Shown here one piece after another: positions 1-7,494 of a stretch of DNA of 40,697 bases. The notes under the pieces are model-generated. The model saw nothing but the letters and a program-made list of their open reading frames with translations. It was not told the DNA's origin and ran no database searches. The DNA is from a bacterium (GTDB taxonomy: Bacteria; UBP18; UBA7526): assembly GCA_030619985.1 (NCBI GenBank), contig JAUXAI010000005.1:1-40697 (forward strand), in the 5' to 3' direction. Within the stretch, counting starts at the first letter, position 1, and each line of letters opens with the position of its first letter. A program made the position numbers and the translations under genes.

Positions 1-405
1 AGATTATTCTCTCAAGAAGAGATCAAAGGAAAGACGATTCAGACCGCCGAAGATGTCTATAAATTAATGAGAGCGGAGTTTAAGAATAAGAAGAAGGAAC
101 ACTTCAACCTCGTTCTATTGAATACCAGGAATCAGTTGATCAGGAAGGTATCGGTATCCAAGGGGACCTTGAACGCTAGCCTCATCCATCCTCGAGAGGT
201 CTTCAAGTCCGCCCTTTCTCACTCTGCAGCCTCAGTTATCCTGGTTCATAATCATCCTTCTGGAGATCCCAAACCGAGTGATGATGATATAAAGATTACC
301 AAGAGGCTCATTGAAGCCGGGAAGATAATGGGCATCGAAGTCCATGACCATGTGATTATGGCTGGTGATAGATACACCAGCCTCAAGGCCCAGAAACTCA
401 TTTAG
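1..405 (+). CDS. radC: RadC family JAB/JAMM-domain protein (5' truncated by window edge)
   Basis: The frame is open from base 1, so the ORF-track start at 67 is internal and the N-terminus lies outside the window. The visible 134 residues form the RadC JAB/MPN domain. The JAMM metal motif HNHPSGDPKPSDDD lies about 83 residues into the fragment. It follows the family's typical LVLLNTRNQLI and HPREVFKSAL segments, and the C-terminus ends in the usual way (AGDRYTSLK). RadC proteins were named as DNA repair factors, but their biochemical role is unsettled; the JAMM fold suggests a zinc hydrolase. The next gene follows after 12 bases with its own ribosome site, so the two may be co-transcribed. 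No catalytic residue of the motif is missing. Confidence 0.93.
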   Translation, partial: RLFSQEEIKGKTIQTAEDVYKLMRAEFKNKKKEHFNLVLLNTRNQLIRKVSVSKGTLNASLIHPREVFKSALSHSAASVILVHNHPSGDPKPSDDDIKITKRLIEAGKIMGIEVHDHVIMAGDRYTSLKAQKLI

Positions 406-417
406 GAGGAATCAAAG

Positions 418-1038
418 ATGGTTGAAGAAAAGAAACCCGAAGAAGAGCTAAAGCCAAAAGAAAAGAAGAAGGAAAAACCTGTGCCAGAGGAAAAACCTGC
501 AACCCTGTCTGCCGACGAGGCAGGCGCAGAGGCCGCAGAGAAACCCGCAAAGCCCGCAGAGGAAAAGAAGCCAAAGGAGGAGATTGAAAAAATTCCAAAA
601 GAAGAAAAACCAGTAGATGCCCCAGAAGAGATACCAAAGCCTCCTGAGAAACCAGAGGAGGAAGTGCCAAAACCAGAAGAGAAACCTACCGAAGCCCCTA
701 AACCAGAGCCTGAAGTAAAGCCAGAAGAAAAACCTAAAGAAGAAAAACCTGTTGAGGCACCAAAAGAAGCACCATCCGTTGAGGAAAAGAAACTACCGGA
801 AGAAAAAGCAAAACCAGAAGAAATTAAAGCACCGGAAGCCAAAGCACCACCAAAGCCCAAAGAGGAAAAGAAGAGAAAGAAAATAAGGAATATGAATCTG
901 GAGGAGATAGAGAAGAAATTAAAAGAGACAGAGGAGAGGATGGGGGGATTACAATCAAAGTATGCCCAGCATCTCCTTCAGAGAAAGGAAGAGCTCCTTA
1001 AAGAACAAAAAAGAAGTAACACGAAAAAACACGAATAA
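418..1038 (+). CDS. Pro/Glu/Lys-rich low-complexity protein
   Basis: A 206-residue protein starting at ATG 418 behind TAGGAGGAATCAAAG. Residues 1 to about 155 are almost entirely P, E, K and A in KPEEKP-type repeats. A short charged coiled-coil-like tail follows (EEIEKKLKETEERMGGLQSKYAQHLLQRKEELL). There is no signal peptide or membrane segment. Residues about 26-40 (KPATLSADEAGAEAAEKPA) are nearly identical to two stretches in the unrelated DUF1844 gene at 29122, and the DNA there is an intergenic-type hairpin repeat read in frame. The last codons (NTKKHE) also run into a word-type repeat that continues past the stop. The function is unknown; a flexible linker or scaffold role is only inference. 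Confidence 0.7.
   Translation: MVEEKKPEEELKPKEKKKEKPVPEEKPATLSADEAGAEAAEKPAKPAEEKKPKEEIEKIPKEEKPVDAPEEIPKPPEKPEEEVPKPEEKPTEAPKPEPEVKPEEKPKEEKPVEAPKEAPSVEEKKLPEEKAKPEEIKAPEAKAPPKPKEEKKRKKIRNMNLEEIEKKLKETEERMGGLQSKYAQHLLQRKEELLKEQKRSNTKKHE
493..535 (+). repeat. Class B hairpin repeat read in frame (copy 1 of 3)
   Basis: DNA word CCTGCAACCCTGTCTGCC followed by GACGAGGCAGGCGCAGAG, with a CTGCC/GGCAG stem. It encodes KPATLSADEAGAE in the Pro/Glu/Lys-rich protein. Near-identical copies occur at 29388-29430 and 29478-29520. Confidence 0.8.
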
Positions 1039-1040
1039 TT

Positions 1041-1204
1041 GGTAGGAAATACGAAATCCTAAGCACGAAATCCTAAGCAAATCCAAAGCACAAATGACCA
1101 AAATCCAAAACACTGTTTAGTCCGACCACCTATAGTGGCCTATAGTGGACGGATTGAATTTTGAACTTAAACATTGTTTAGAATTTTGATATTAGAATTT
1201 TGAA
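1041..1204. repeat. Class A AT-rich inverted word repeat
   Basis: Words such as GAAATCCTAAGCAC and CAAATGACCAAAATCC on the left are answered on the right by their complements (GAATTTTGAACTTAAAC, TTTAGAATTTTGATATTAG). The centre holds a short GC module with the direct repeat CCTATAGTGG. The same element type recurs at 2910-3055. It fills the whole gap between the upstream stop and the ribosome site at about 1222. Confidence 0.8.
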
Positions 1205-1239
1205 TTTACCCCCGCAGGGGGGAGGGGAGGTGATAGAAA

Positions 1240-1500
1240 ATGGCAGAGGAGAAAAAGATTGGCGTGGTGACCCACTACTTTGGCAAGATCACTGTGGCCA
1301 TCATCAAGATCGAGGAAGAGGGTCTCAAGGTGGGAGATACTGTTCACTTCAAGGGCCACACCTCAGACTTCACCCAAAAGGTGGAGTCCATGGAACTGGA
1401 GCATAAGACCATTCAGGAGGCCAAGGTGGGAGAGTCTATCGGCATCAAGGTTTCTGAGCATGCCCGAGAAGGGGATGTAGTCTACAAAGTGATAGAATAG
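1240..1500 (+). CDS. Translation elongation factor-like protein (EF-Tu domain 2-like, stand-alone)
   Basis: An 86-residue protein with a strong ribosome site (GGGAGGTGATAGAAA) before ATG 1240. The sequence IGVVTHYFGKITVAIIKI...GLKVGDTVHFKGHTSDFTQKVESMELEHK...KVGESIGIKV matches the beta-barrel domain 2 of translational GTPases. The GDTV turn and the final GEAVGIKV-like strand are both visible. There is no GTPase domain. Small proteins of this type are annotated in bacteria and archaea as 'translation elongation factor-like', and no role is established. It is flanked by repeats on both sides, so it is probably monocistronic. ORFs 1200 and 1280 in the track are frame shadows of this gene. Confidence 0.85.
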   Translation: MAEEKKIGVVTHYFGKITVAIIKIEEEGLKVGDTVHFKGHTSDFTQKVESMELEHKTIQEAKVGESIGIKVSEHAREGDVVYKVIE

Positions 1501-1612
1501 TTGACAAGTATACAAGTTAATAAGAAAAACTTATCAACTTGTTAACTTATTAACTTGTCAACTTATCAACTCGTCTCCGCCGAAGGCGGATCTGCCTCTG
1601 GCGGAAACTAAC
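1501..1612. repeat. Class A word array plus class B double hairpin
   Basis: Words built from AACTTATTAACTTGTCAAC are repeated in both orientations from just after the stop codon. They are followed by a perfect hairpin TCCGCC-GAA-GGCGGA (1576-1590) and an imperfect second one (CTGCC-TCT-GGCGG). TTGACA at 1501 is part of the word and lacks a matching -10. Confidence 0.75.
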
Positions 1613-1620
1613 CAAATTCT

Positions 1621-1983
1621 GTGGTGTCTATGGAGAGAAAAAAGTTTGAGAGATTGGTTCTCAGAGCGCTCGAGGAGTTGCCGGAGAGGTTTCGCAAGAA
1701 ATTGGAGAACATCGAAATCGTGGTTGAAAACAGGCCTCGGACCACTACTCTATCAGAATGTGAAATATCTCCTTCGACTACACTTCTTGGCCTATATCAG
1801 GGGGTGCCTCTGAAGAAGAGGGGCCCTTGGTATGGAAACATATTGCCGGATAAGATAACCATCTATCAGAAACCAATTGAGTCACTCTGTCGTAGTCGGA
1901 GAAAGATAGAGGAACGAGTGCGTGAGGTAGTGAGGCATGAGATCGGCCACTACTTCGGCCTCAAGGAAGAGGAATTGCAATAA
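1621..1983 (+). CDS. Zincin-like metallopeptidase family protein
   Basis: A 120-residue protein with the zinc-protease motif HEIGHYFGLKEEEL at its C-terminus (HExxH plus downstream Glu), preceded by the family-typical 'REVVRHE' helix. The spacing and the 'ITIYQKPIE' strand match the small minimal-zincin family (PF06262-type). The substrate is unknown. The track start is GTG 1621; a second GTG (1624) and an ATG (1630) follow in frame. No good Shine-Dalgarno precedes any of them, because the upstream bases belong to a repeat; ATG 1630 is equally likely. The next gene starts 20 bases after the stop. Confidence 0.82.
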   Translation: MVSMERKKFERLVLRALEELPERFRKKLENIEIVVENRPRTTTLSECEISPSTTLLGLYQGVPLKKRGPWYGNILPDKITIYQKPIESLCRSRRKIEERVREVVRHEIGHYFGLKEEELQ

Positions 1984-2003
1984 AGGGGAAGGAGGTGAAA
2001 AGG

Positions 2004-2237
2004 ATGGTGACTGGAATGGTGTTGATTCGCCTGTGGGCAGGAAAGGAAAAGACAGCCTTAGACGGAATTAAGGCTGTAGAGGGAGTAAAGGAGATCAAGG
2101 GTGTCTTCGGAAGATGGGATGCTGTGGCTACCATAGAGGCCAGCGATCTCAATGCCTTAGCAGCCCTGGTAGTAGGAAAGATAAGGGCTATTCCGGGAGT
2201 GGCAACCACAGATACCCTGATTACTGCTGAGCTGTGA
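2004..2237 (+). CDS. Lrp/AsnC ligand-binding (RAM) domain protein
   Basis: A 77-residue stand-alone RAM/ACT-like domain: MVLIRLWAGKEKTALDGIKAVEGVKEIKGVFGRWDAVATIEA...AIPGVATTDTLIT. This is the Lrp C-terminal sensor fold without a helix-turn-helix domain. Proteins of this type multimerise and bind small ligands, often amino acids; the ligand here is unknown. I chose ATG 2004 over the track's GTG 1995 because GGAGG at 1991-1995 gives an 8-base spacing to the ATG and overlaps the GTG. It follows the zincin by 20 bases and may share its transcript. Confidence 0.85.
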   Translation: MVTGMVLIRLWAGKEKTALDGIKAVEGVKEIKGVFGRWDAVATIEASDLNALAALVVGKIRAIPGVATTDTLITAEL

Positions 2238-2455
2238 GAAGAGGAAGTGGAAGGTCGGGAAGGAAGATAGACTATAGAAAGAATAAGAAGGGCCACAAGC
2301 TCCTCAAGAGATTGGCCTACAAGTATGATCTTGCCCGGAAAAATAGGTCTAATCCGTCGAATCCGTCTTATCCGTCGGATAGACGGACTGACGGATTAAC
2401 GGATGGAGTAAATAGTGGCAAAAAGAGAATTCTCTGCGGGCGGTATCATAGTTAA
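2234..2455 (+). CDS. Possible small basic protein, C-terminus overrun by a repeat
   Basis: A GTG start overlaps the stop of the RAM-domain gene. Residues 1-38 (RRGSGRSGRKIDYRKNKKGHKLLKRLAYKYDLARKN) are strongly basic and have gene-like codon use. From residue 39 the frame runs through an AATCCGTC word array (SNPSNPSYPSDRR...). It then overlaps the start of the Nudix gene in another frame. It may be a real small gene whose end was replaced by the repeat, or just an open shadow. I do not recognise a family. Confidence 0.3.
   Translation: MRRGSGRSGRKIDYRKNKKGHKLLKRLAYKYDLARKNRSNPSNPSYPSDRRTDGLTDGVNSGKKRILCGRYHS
2346..2405. repeat. Class A word repeat (AATCCGTC / GACGGATT)
   Basis: TCTAATCCGTCGAATCCGTC-type words are followed directly by the complementary GACGGACTGACGGATTAACGG. 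The result is an imperfect hairpin ending 10 bases before the Nudix GTG. The same word set recurs at 38235-38300. Confidence 0.8.
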
Positions 2456-2840
2456 GAAAGACAGAGGAAGACTCAAGATTCTCTTGATCAAGAATGGCTA
2501 TGGAAGATGGACCTGGCCAAAGGGAAATATTGAAAAGAAGGAGTCCAGCGAAGATGCTGCCCTACGAGAGACAAAAGAGGAAACCGGCCTAGAGAAACTC
2601 CGAATGATAAAGAAGATCGACAGAATAAACTACTTCTATCGCCTGCATGGAGATCTAATCTTCAAGACCGTCTATCTCTTTTTGGTTGAAGCAAAGGGAA
2701 GAGAGCCATTAAAGATTCAGGCCTCAGAGATCCGGGATGCTAAGTGGTTCACTCCTGAAGAAGCGCTTGAGACTGTAGCCTATAAAGGCTCAAAAGAGAT
2801 TTTAAAAAAAGCAATTAAAAAAGCAAAAGAGCGCCTGTAG
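2415..2840 (+). CDS. Nudix hydrolase
   Basis: A 141-residue protein starting at GTG 2415 (GGAGTAAATA upstream). The Nudix box GNIEKKESSEDAALRETKEETGL spans residues 37-59 and has every consensus residue (G, E, RE, EE, G). The sequence before it, RWTWPKG, is typical of the Ap4A hydrolase/MutT-like subgroup ('W.lPKG'). It probably hydrolyses a nucleoside diphosphate-linked substrate in the cytoplasm; the substrate cannot be told. Its last codons and stop (GAG CGC CTG TAG) lie inside the 5' acceptor stem of the following tRNA gene, a 10-base overlap. Confidence 0.92.
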   Translation: MAKREFSAGGIIVKKDRGRLKILLIKNGYGRWTWPKGNIEKKESSEDAALRETKEETGLEKLRMIKKIDRINYFYRLHGDLIFKTVYLFLVEAKGREPLKIQASEIRDAKWFTPEEALETVAYKGSKEILKKAIKKAKERL

Positions 2841-2906
2841 CTCAGGGGATAGAGCACTAGCCTCCGGAGCTAGGTGTCGGGGGTTCAAATCCCTCCAGGC
2901 GCGCCA
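2831..2906 (+). tRNA. tRNA-Arg (anticodon CCG)
   Basis: A full cloverleaf of 76 bases including the encoded CCA. Acceptor arms are GCGCCTG/CAGGCGC, and the anticodon stem CTAGC/GCTAG surrounds loop CTCCGGA, giving anticodon CCG (reads CGG). The T loop is TTCAAAT with a GGGGG/CCCTC stem. The first ten bases are also the 3' end of the Nudix reading frame. Confidence 0.96.
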
Positions 2907-2909
2907 TTA

Positions 2910-3056
2910 TGCGGATAATTTTATAAACTCTAAATTCGAAATCCGAAGCACTAAACAAATCCAAATGACCAAAATTCAAATGTTCTAAGCGAAATTTGTT
3001 TTGAATTTTGAAAATTAGGATTTAGATATTGTTTAGAATTTCGATATTAGAATTTG
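2910..3056. repeat. Class A AT-rich inverted word repeat
   Basis: Left words (AAATTCGAAATCCGAAGCAC, AAATGACCAAAATTCAAA) face right words (TTTTGAATTTTGAAAATTAGG, TTAGAATTTCGATATTAG), which are close to their reverse complements. The full element makes one long imperfect hairpin between the tRNA and the thioesterase gene. It is homologous to 1041-1204. Confidence 0.8.
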
Positions 3057-3083
3057 GGATTTCCCGAACTCAGTGAGGGCGAG

Positions 3084-3482
3084 GTGGAATACAAAGACAT
3101 CGGGATGTGTTTCGTCTGTGGCGAGAAGAATGAGAGGGGTTTGAAACTCTCCTTTGAATTCAATAAGGAAAAGAAGAAAATCAAGACCCTCCTTAGGCCT
3201 CAGGAATGGCAGCAGGGCTTTGGGGGAATTGTCCATGGAGGATTCCTGGCTACCTTATTGGATGAGGTCATGGTCAAATTAGCATACGAAATTGGGACTC
3301 CGGCTGTGACTGCAGAGATGAACCTCCGCTTCAAAGAACCAGCAAGAATAGATAAAGATATTATTGTGACTGGTGAAATAATAAAAGAGACCAAGAGAAT
3401 AATCTATACTAAGGCAAATGCTAAATATCGAGAAGGAAATATCGTTGCCGAGGCAGAAGGAAAGTTAGTGAGAGTAAGGTAG
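3084..3482 (+). CDS. PaaI-like hotdog-fold thioesterase
   Basis: A 132-residue single hotdog domain. The opening CFVCGEKNERGLKL is typical of the PaaI/YbgC-like subgroup, and the central helix GGIVHGGFLATLLDEVM carries the expected HGG...DE catalytic region. It probably hydrolyses an acyl-CoA in the cytoplasm; the acyl group is unknown. The track start is a TTG (3054) inside repeat sequence; GTG 3084 behind GAGGGCGAG gives the family's normal N-terminus. It lies downstream of tRNA-Arg and a repeat, and 30 bases before the holin-like gene. Confidence 0.85.
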   Translation: MEYKDIGMCFVCGEKNERGLKLSFEFNKEKKKIKTLLRPQEWQQGFGGIVHGGFLATLLDEVMVKLAYEIGTPAVTAEMNLRFKEPARIDKDIIVTGEIIKETKRIIYTKANAKYREGNIVAEAEGKLVRVR

Positions 3483-3512
3483 GGTTCTGCTTTTAGAAAA
3501 GGAGGCAAAAGA

Positions 3513-3758
3513 ATGAAGTTAAAGGTGTGGGCTTTTGGGCTGGCATTGGGAATAGTCTGGGGATTAAGTTTATTTGTTTTAACTCTTATTGGTATTAACA
3601 CTACTTATGCAGATGCTTTCTTAGGTGTCATTGATTCTATCTATCCTTGGTATTCATGGACTGTAGCAGGTGCTTTTGTAGGGTTAGGACTGGGATTCAT
3701 TGACGGCTTCTTGTGCGGGGTAATTGTTGCCTGGATATACAATAGATTCGCTAAATGA
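3513..3758 (+). CDS. Small two-helix membrane protein (holin-like)
   Basis: An 81-residue protein behind AAAAGGAGGCAAAAGA. Two hydrophobic segments are evident (about residues 6-28 and 49-75), with a short loop rich in aromatic residues (YPWYSW) between them. Bacterial proteins with this layout (LGIVWGLSLFVLTLIG... GAFVGLGLGFIDGFLCGVIVAWIYN) are commonly annotated 'bacteriophage holin', but there is no phage context here. A stand-alone inner-membrane protein of unknown role is the safer reading. Its stop overlaps the GHMP kinase start by 4 bases (ATGA), implying translational coupling. Confidence 0.75.
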   Translation: MKLKVWAFGLALGIVWGLSLFVLTLIGINTTYADAFLGVIDSIYPWYSWTVAGAFVGLGLGFIDGFLCGVIVAWIYNRFAK

Positions 3759-4762
3759 TTATTGAGGTAACGGCACCAACCAGAATGGATTTGGCAGGAG
3801 GGACATTAGATATTTATCCCCTCTATCTCTTTGAAGAGGGAAGCCTCACCGTCAATGTAGCCATTAACCTTTACTCCCAGGTGAAGATAGAGAAGAGAAA
3901 GGATAAGAGGATTCATATCTATTCTGAGGATTTAAGAGAAGAGGTTAAGGCAAAGAATATTGAATCTCTAAAGTATGGAACAGAACTTGATTATCTCATA
4001 CGTATCGTTAAGTTCTTTACCCCTTCCAATATGGGTTTAAATATCACTACCAAGTGTCAGGCACCGAGAGGCTCTGGGGTAGGTGGTTCCTCTTCCTTAG
4101 CATTAGCATTGAGCGCTGGTCTGAATAGACTAAGAAGTAAGAGATATAGTCTAAAGGAACTCATAGATATTGATACCGATTTAGAGGTGCAGAGTATTGG
4201 CACCCCTACCGGAAAGCAGGACTACTATGCTGCTTATTATGGTGGGGTGAATGCCATATGGTATAGGGTAGAGAAGGATAGGATTGAGCCCTTACTTAAA
4301 GGGAGGATGATTAAGAAATTAGAAGAACATCTGATTCTAACCTTTACCGGTAAGCCAAGACGCTCAAGCCTCACCAACTGGCAGGCAGTAAGGGGATACA
4401 TAGATGGTAGAAAGAGTATAGTAGGCAGAATGAAAAGAATTCGCGAAGCAACCCTTAATATGCGAAGGGCCCTCCTGAAAGGCGATTTTAAGAAAGCGGC
4501 AGATGCTTTGCATGAGGAGTGGGGGGCGAGGAAGAGATTGGCAGAAGGAATGGTCACTCCCAAGATAAGGAGAATAATGTCTGTAGCGAAGGAGACCGGA
4601 GCTTGGGCGAGCAAAGTATGTGGTGCTGGAGGTGGGGGTTCAATCGTTACTTTCGTTAAACCTGAGAGAAGGGAAAAGGTTATTAGAGCAATTAAGAAAG
4701 CCGGAGGGAAAATCTTAGACTTCAAGATAGCGAGGAGAGGCCTCAGGATAAAAGAATGGTAA
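3755..4762 (+). CDS. GHMP-family sugar/small-molecule kinase
   Basis: A 335-residue GHMP kinase. The N-terminal motif APTRMDLAGGTLDIYP is present, the glycine-rich ATP loop PRGSGVGGSSSLALAL is at residues 104-118, and the C-terminal motif KVCGAGGGGSIVTFV is near residue 287. The pattern is closest to the D-glycero-D-manno-heptose 7-phosphate kinase/L-fucokinase-like subgroup (AGG in motif 1). A sugar or heptose phosphate substrate is therefore likely but unproven. It is translationally coupled to both neighbours: ATGA overlap upstream and a 7-base overlap with DUF763 downstream. Confidence 0.88.
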   Translation: MIIEVTAPTRMDLAGGTLDIYPLYLFEEGSLTVNVAINLYSQVKIEKRKDKRIHIYSEDLREEVKAKNIESLKYGTELDYLIRIVKFFTPSNMGLNITTKCQAPRGSGVGGSSSLALALSAGLNRLRSKRYSLKELIDIDTDLEVQSIGTPTGKQDYYAAYYGGVNAIWYRVEKDRIEPLLKGRMIKKLEEHLILTFTGKPRRSSLTNWQAVRGYIDGRKSIVGRMKRIREATLNMRRALLKGDFKKAADALHEEWGARKRLAEGMVTPKIRRIMSVAKETGAWASKVCGAGGGGSIVTFVKPERREKVIRAIKKAGGKILDFKIARRGLRIKEW

Positions 4763-5817
4763 AGACCGGAATTGCCCATCTGCCCTTACATTATGGCAAG
4801 GCCCCTGCCTGGCTAATGGAGAGAATGATAAGATTGGCCCGGGAGATCACCATGGCCATTGTCAGGGAATATGATGCTGAAGAGTTTCTGAAGAGGCTCT
4901 CCGACCCTTACTGGTTTCAGGCCTTCGGCTGCGTCCTAGGATACGATTGGCATTCCTCTGGTCTGACTACTACGGCCTGTGGGGCACTGAAGGCAGGACT
5001 GAAGGATATCGGGGCTGATTTAGGGGTATTCGTTGCTGGGGGAAAGGGGAAGACCTCACGCAAAACACCGGATGAGATTGAATTATTTGGCTCACGGTAT
5101 TATATCAAAAAGAAAGCAAAGGATCTGGTCTATGCCTCCAGGATGGCAGCCAAGGTAGATAATAATGCCCTGCAAGACGGCTATACCCTGTATCACCATA
5201 CCTTTATCTTCACCAAGAAGGGAACCTGGAGCGTCATTCAGCAGGGGATGAACCCCGAGACCCAGTGGGCGAGGAGATACCACTGGCTCTCGACCGATCT
5301 AAAGGACTTCGTCTGTGAACCCCATAAGGCCATTGCCTGTGACCATAGAGGAAGACCTTTAAATATGATTGCCAAGGAGAGTGAGGAAGCGAGGAAGGCG
5401 AGCGCCTTCCTCGCCTGCGAGAAACCACGCTATTTACTCTCTGAATTGAAAAAGGTCAAGACTTTGAATCTCTCACCATATTTTACCTATCATCCCAGAA
5501 GGTTAAACGAGACTCTGGAAAGGGCCTATGCCCGAAGGCCAGAGAACTTCGAAGAGCTCTTAGGGACAAAGGGAGTGGGAGGAAAGACCATAAGGGCCCT
5601 GGCACTACTCTCTGAACTCATCTATAGGAAGAAGCCATCTTGGAGGGACCCAGCGAAGTATAGCTTTGCCCACGGAGGAAAGGATGGCAGGCCCTACCCC
5701 GTAGATAGAAGAGAATACGATCGCTCCATTGAGGTACTAAAAGACGCCTTATCGAGTGCCAAGATAGGAAGAAGTGAAAAACTGAATGCCCTAAAAAGGC
5801 TAAGCTCTTTAGTTTAA
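4756..5817 (+). CDS. DUF763 domain-containing protein
   Basis: A 353-residue protein whose start overlaps the end of the GHMP kinase. The opening [27 protein letters not shown] is the signature of DUF763. It is followed by [26 protein letters not shown], the [13 protein letters not shown] segment and the helix-hairpin-helix-like [21 protein letters not shown] near residue 277. Similar proteins occur in archaea and bacteria and have no proven function; the HhH-like segment hints at nucleic-acid contact. A near-perfect 26-base palindrome (5389-5414) lies in the coding region but adds no obvious extra residues. hisG follows 13 bases after the stop. Confidence 0.9.
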   Translation: MVKTGIAHLPLHYGKAPAWLMERMIRLAREITMAIVREYDAEEFLKRLSDPYWFQAFGCVLGYDWHSSGLTTTACGALKAGLKDIGADLGVFVAGGKGKTSRKTPDEIELFGSRYYIKKKAKDLVYASRMAAKVDNNALQDGYTLYHHTFIFTKKGTWSVIQQGMNPETQWARRYHWLSTDLKDFVCEPHKAIACDHRGRPLNMIAKESEEARKASAFLACEKPRYLLSELKKVKTLNLSPYFTYHPRRLNETLERAYARRPENFEELLGTKGVGGKTIRALALLSELIYRKKPSWRDPAKYSFAHGGKDGRPYPVDRREYDRSIEVLKDALSSAKIGRSEKLNALKRLSSLV

Positions 5818-5830
5818 AAGGAGGAATACA

Positions 5831-6703
5831 ATGAAGAAATTAAAATTGGGACTGCCCAAGGGAAGCCTGCAGGAGTCGACCATCTCCATCTTTGAGAAGG
5901 CTGGCTACAAGATAAGAGTGGATGAGAGGTCCTATTTTCCCTCTATCGATGATCCAGAGATAGAGTGTATGCTCATCCGGGCCCAGGAGATAGCCAGGTA
6001 CGTCCAGGGTGGGGTGCTTGATTGTGGAATAACGGGAAAGGACTGGATAATGGAGAGCCGGGCAAAGGTCGTTGAAGTGGCAGACCTGGTCTATAGCAAG
6101 AAGGGGATGAGGCCGGTGAAGTGGGTTTTAGCAGTTCCCGTAGCAAGCAAGATAAAATCTGTTAAGGGCTTGAAAGGAAAGTGGATTGCTACAGAGGCCG
6201 TGAATCTTACTGAGGATTATCTAATGAGAAATAAGGTGAAGGCAATAGTTGAATTCTCCTGGGGAGCGACAGAGGTCAAGCCTCCCAGATTGGCGGATGC
6301 CATCGTTGAGATTACAGAAACCGGGGCTTCTCTCAGGGCAAATAATCTCAGGATCGTAGATACCCTTCTAGAATCCACTCCCAGGCTTATTATGAACAAA
6401 AAATCCTATCAGGACAGGTGGAAGAGAAAGAAAGTAGAGAAACTTGCTCTCCTTTTGAGAGGAGCCATCGATGCCTTTGGCAAGGTGGGGCTCATGATGA
6501 ATGTGATGAAGAAAGACCTTGAGAAGATATTAAAGATCCTTCCTGCCCTTCAGAAACCTACCATCTCTCCCTTAAGCGATCCCAGATGGGTGGATGTTAC
6601 TACCATTATTGATGAGAAGGTGGTAAGAGATTTAATCCCTAAACTGAAGGAGGCCGGAGCAACCGGAATCGTGGAGTATCCACTGAATAAGATAATATTG
6701 TAA
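5831..6703 (+). CDS. hisG: ATP phosphoribosyltransferase (long form)
   Basis: A 290-residue HisG behind AAAAGGAGGAATACA. It catalyses the first step of histidine synthesis, joining ATP and PRPP. The N-terminus [24 protein letters not shown], the [23 protein letters not shown] segment and the PRPP-binding [23 protein letters not shown] are all intact. About 75 C-terminal residues (from [24 protein letters not shown]) form the ACT-like regulatory domain, so this is the hexameric long form that does not need HisZ. No other his gene is in the window, so it is separated from any his operon. A large repeat follows. Confidence 0.96.
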   Translation: MKKLKLGLPKGSLQESTISIFEKAGYKIRVDERSYFPSIDDPEIECMLIRAQEIARYVQGGVLDCGITGKDWIMESRAKVVEVADLVYSKKGMRPVKWVLAVPVASKIKSVKGLKGKWIATEAVNLTEDYLMRNKVKAIVEFSWGATEVKPPRLADAIVEITETGASLRANNLRIVDTLLESTPRLIMNKKSYQDRWKRKKVEKLALLLRGAIDAFGKVGLMMNVMKKDLEKILKILPALQKPTISPLSDPRWVDVTTIIDEKVVRDLIPKLKEAGATGIVEYPLNKIIL

Positions 6704-6715
6704 AAGTAACCAGCG

Positions 6716-6808
6716 AGATAGGGTTTACGGTTTACGGTGTACGGTTAACGGTAAACAGCGAGGCCAAAGGCCGAGCGGGTAAACTGCAAACCATCCGAGC
6801 AAAGCGAG
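6716..6808. repeat. Class A word repeat (GTTTACGGT)
   Basis: GGTTTACGGTTTACGGTGTACGG is followed by the complementary TTAACGGTAAAC. A class B-like palindrome CGAGGCCAAAGGCCGAG and GCGAGG words come next, directly before the small Cys-rich gene. The same words return at 7027-7065, so this small gene is bracketed by the same repeat. Confidence 0.8.
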
Positions 6809-6814
6809 GATGAG

Positions 6815-6958
6815 GTGAAGAGATTTTTGAAAAAGTTGAGATCGCTTTTCAAGGGGAAAAGATTTTTATGCGATTCCTGCAAGTATGATTATCGAGGTGC
6901 TTGTTCTCGCCCTGAGAGACCGAACGCTACCGAATGCCCAGATTATAAAAGAAGATAA
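6815..6958 (+). CDS. Small four-cysteine protein (not in ORF track)
   Basis: A 47-residue frame starts at GTG 6815 behind GAGGATGAG and ends TAA 6956. The basic N-terminus (KRFLKKLRSLFKGKRFL) is followed by CDSCKYDYRGACSRPERPNATECPDYK. Four cysteines in C-x2-C-x7-C-x10-C spacing suggest a small metal- or Fe-S-binding knuckle. The arrangement 'CxxCxYxxxGxCxRPERPNATxCPDYK' looks like a genuine conserved small family and not chance. The ORF at 6885-7079 in another frame overlaps it and is a shadow. The function is unknown; the coding call rests on the Cys/Pro pattern and codon use. Confidence 0.65.
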   Translation: MKRFLKKLRSLFKGKRFLCDSCKYDYRGACSRPERPNATECPDYKRR

Positions 6959-7026
6959 ACGCGAAAGCGCAAAATTAGATGGAATAGTTGAATTGGGTGG
7001 AATAGTTGAATTAAAATCCAGAATAG

Positions 7027-7075
7027 AGGTTTACGGTTACGGTGTACGGTTTACGGTAAACGGCGGGCAAATTGA
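7027..7075. repeat. Class A word repeat (GTTTACGGT), second block
   Basis: GTTTACGGTTACGGTGTACGG followed by TTTACGGTAAACGG, matching the block at 6716. Between the small gene and this block are two copies of GGAATAGTTGAATT. No promoter is obvious in the rest of the gap to 7155. Confidence 0.7.
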
Positions 7076-7155
7076 ATAATAATTATTCATCAGCGGGGCA
7101 AGTAAAACGCACCGCTCAACAGTTAACTAATACCTACCTAAAAGGAGGGTGAGGG

Positions 7156-7494
7156 ATGATCGAATCCTATTCCTTTGGCTCCATGGTTATTGGTGGTAAG
7201 GAGTATACCTCTGATCTCATCATCTATCCCGATAGAATTCAAAGCTCCTGGTGGAGGATAGAGGGCCACAGGCTGGATATTGAGGATATTAAGGAAATCT
7301 TAGAGGCCAAGCCAGAGGTCCTTGTAGTGGGAACCGGGGCCTCGGGATTAGTAGAGATTCCAGAGGAGACAGAGAGACATATCAAGTCTAAGGGGATAAG
7401 GCTCATTGCCCAGAAGACAGAAGAGGCCTACAAGACATTTAATGCGCTTGCCAAATCAAAGAAGGTCATCGGCGCCTTTCACTTAACCTGCTAA
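7156..7494 (+). CDS. Mth938-like (AAMDC/NDUFAF3) domain protein
   Basis: A 112-residue protein behind AAAAGGAGGGTGAGGG. The sequence SYSFGSMVIGGKEYTSDLIIYPDRIQSSWWR...DIKEILEAKPEVLVVGTGASGLVEIPEE matches the Mth938-like fold (former DUF498). The glycine-rich VVGTGASG turn is typical. Relatives include the mitochondrial complex I assembly factor NDUFAF3 and archaeal Mth938; the biochemical role is unknown in bacteria. It stands alone between repeats. Confidence 0.9.
   Translation: MIESYSFGSMVIGGKEYTSDLIIYPDRIQSSWWRIEGHRLDIEDIKEILEAKPEVLVVGTGASGLVEIPEETERHIKSKGIRLIAQKTEEAYKTFNALAKSKKVIGAFHLTC

Noticed and set aside
402-860. 152-residue Ser/Phe/Gly-rich minus-strand ORF
   Set aside because: It is the antisense reading of the Pro/Glu/Lys repeat gene; no ribosome site and pure low complexity.
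1501-1530. TTGACA promoter before the zincin gene
   Set aside because: No -10 at the right spacing; TTGACA is part of the AACTTGTCAAC word.
3513-3758. Holin-like gene as a sign of prophage
   Set aside because: No phage structural, lysis or integrase gene nearby; both neighbours are cellular genes.
5389-5414. Near-perfect 26-base palindrome in DUF763 as an in-frame insertion
   Set aside because: The encoded [14 protein letters not shown] fits the family's normal sequence at this place, so it seems not to add residues.
6885-7079. 64-residue ORF on the plus strand
   Set aside because: Its first part overlaps the four-cysteine gene in another frame and its second part is word-repeat DNA; no ribosome site.
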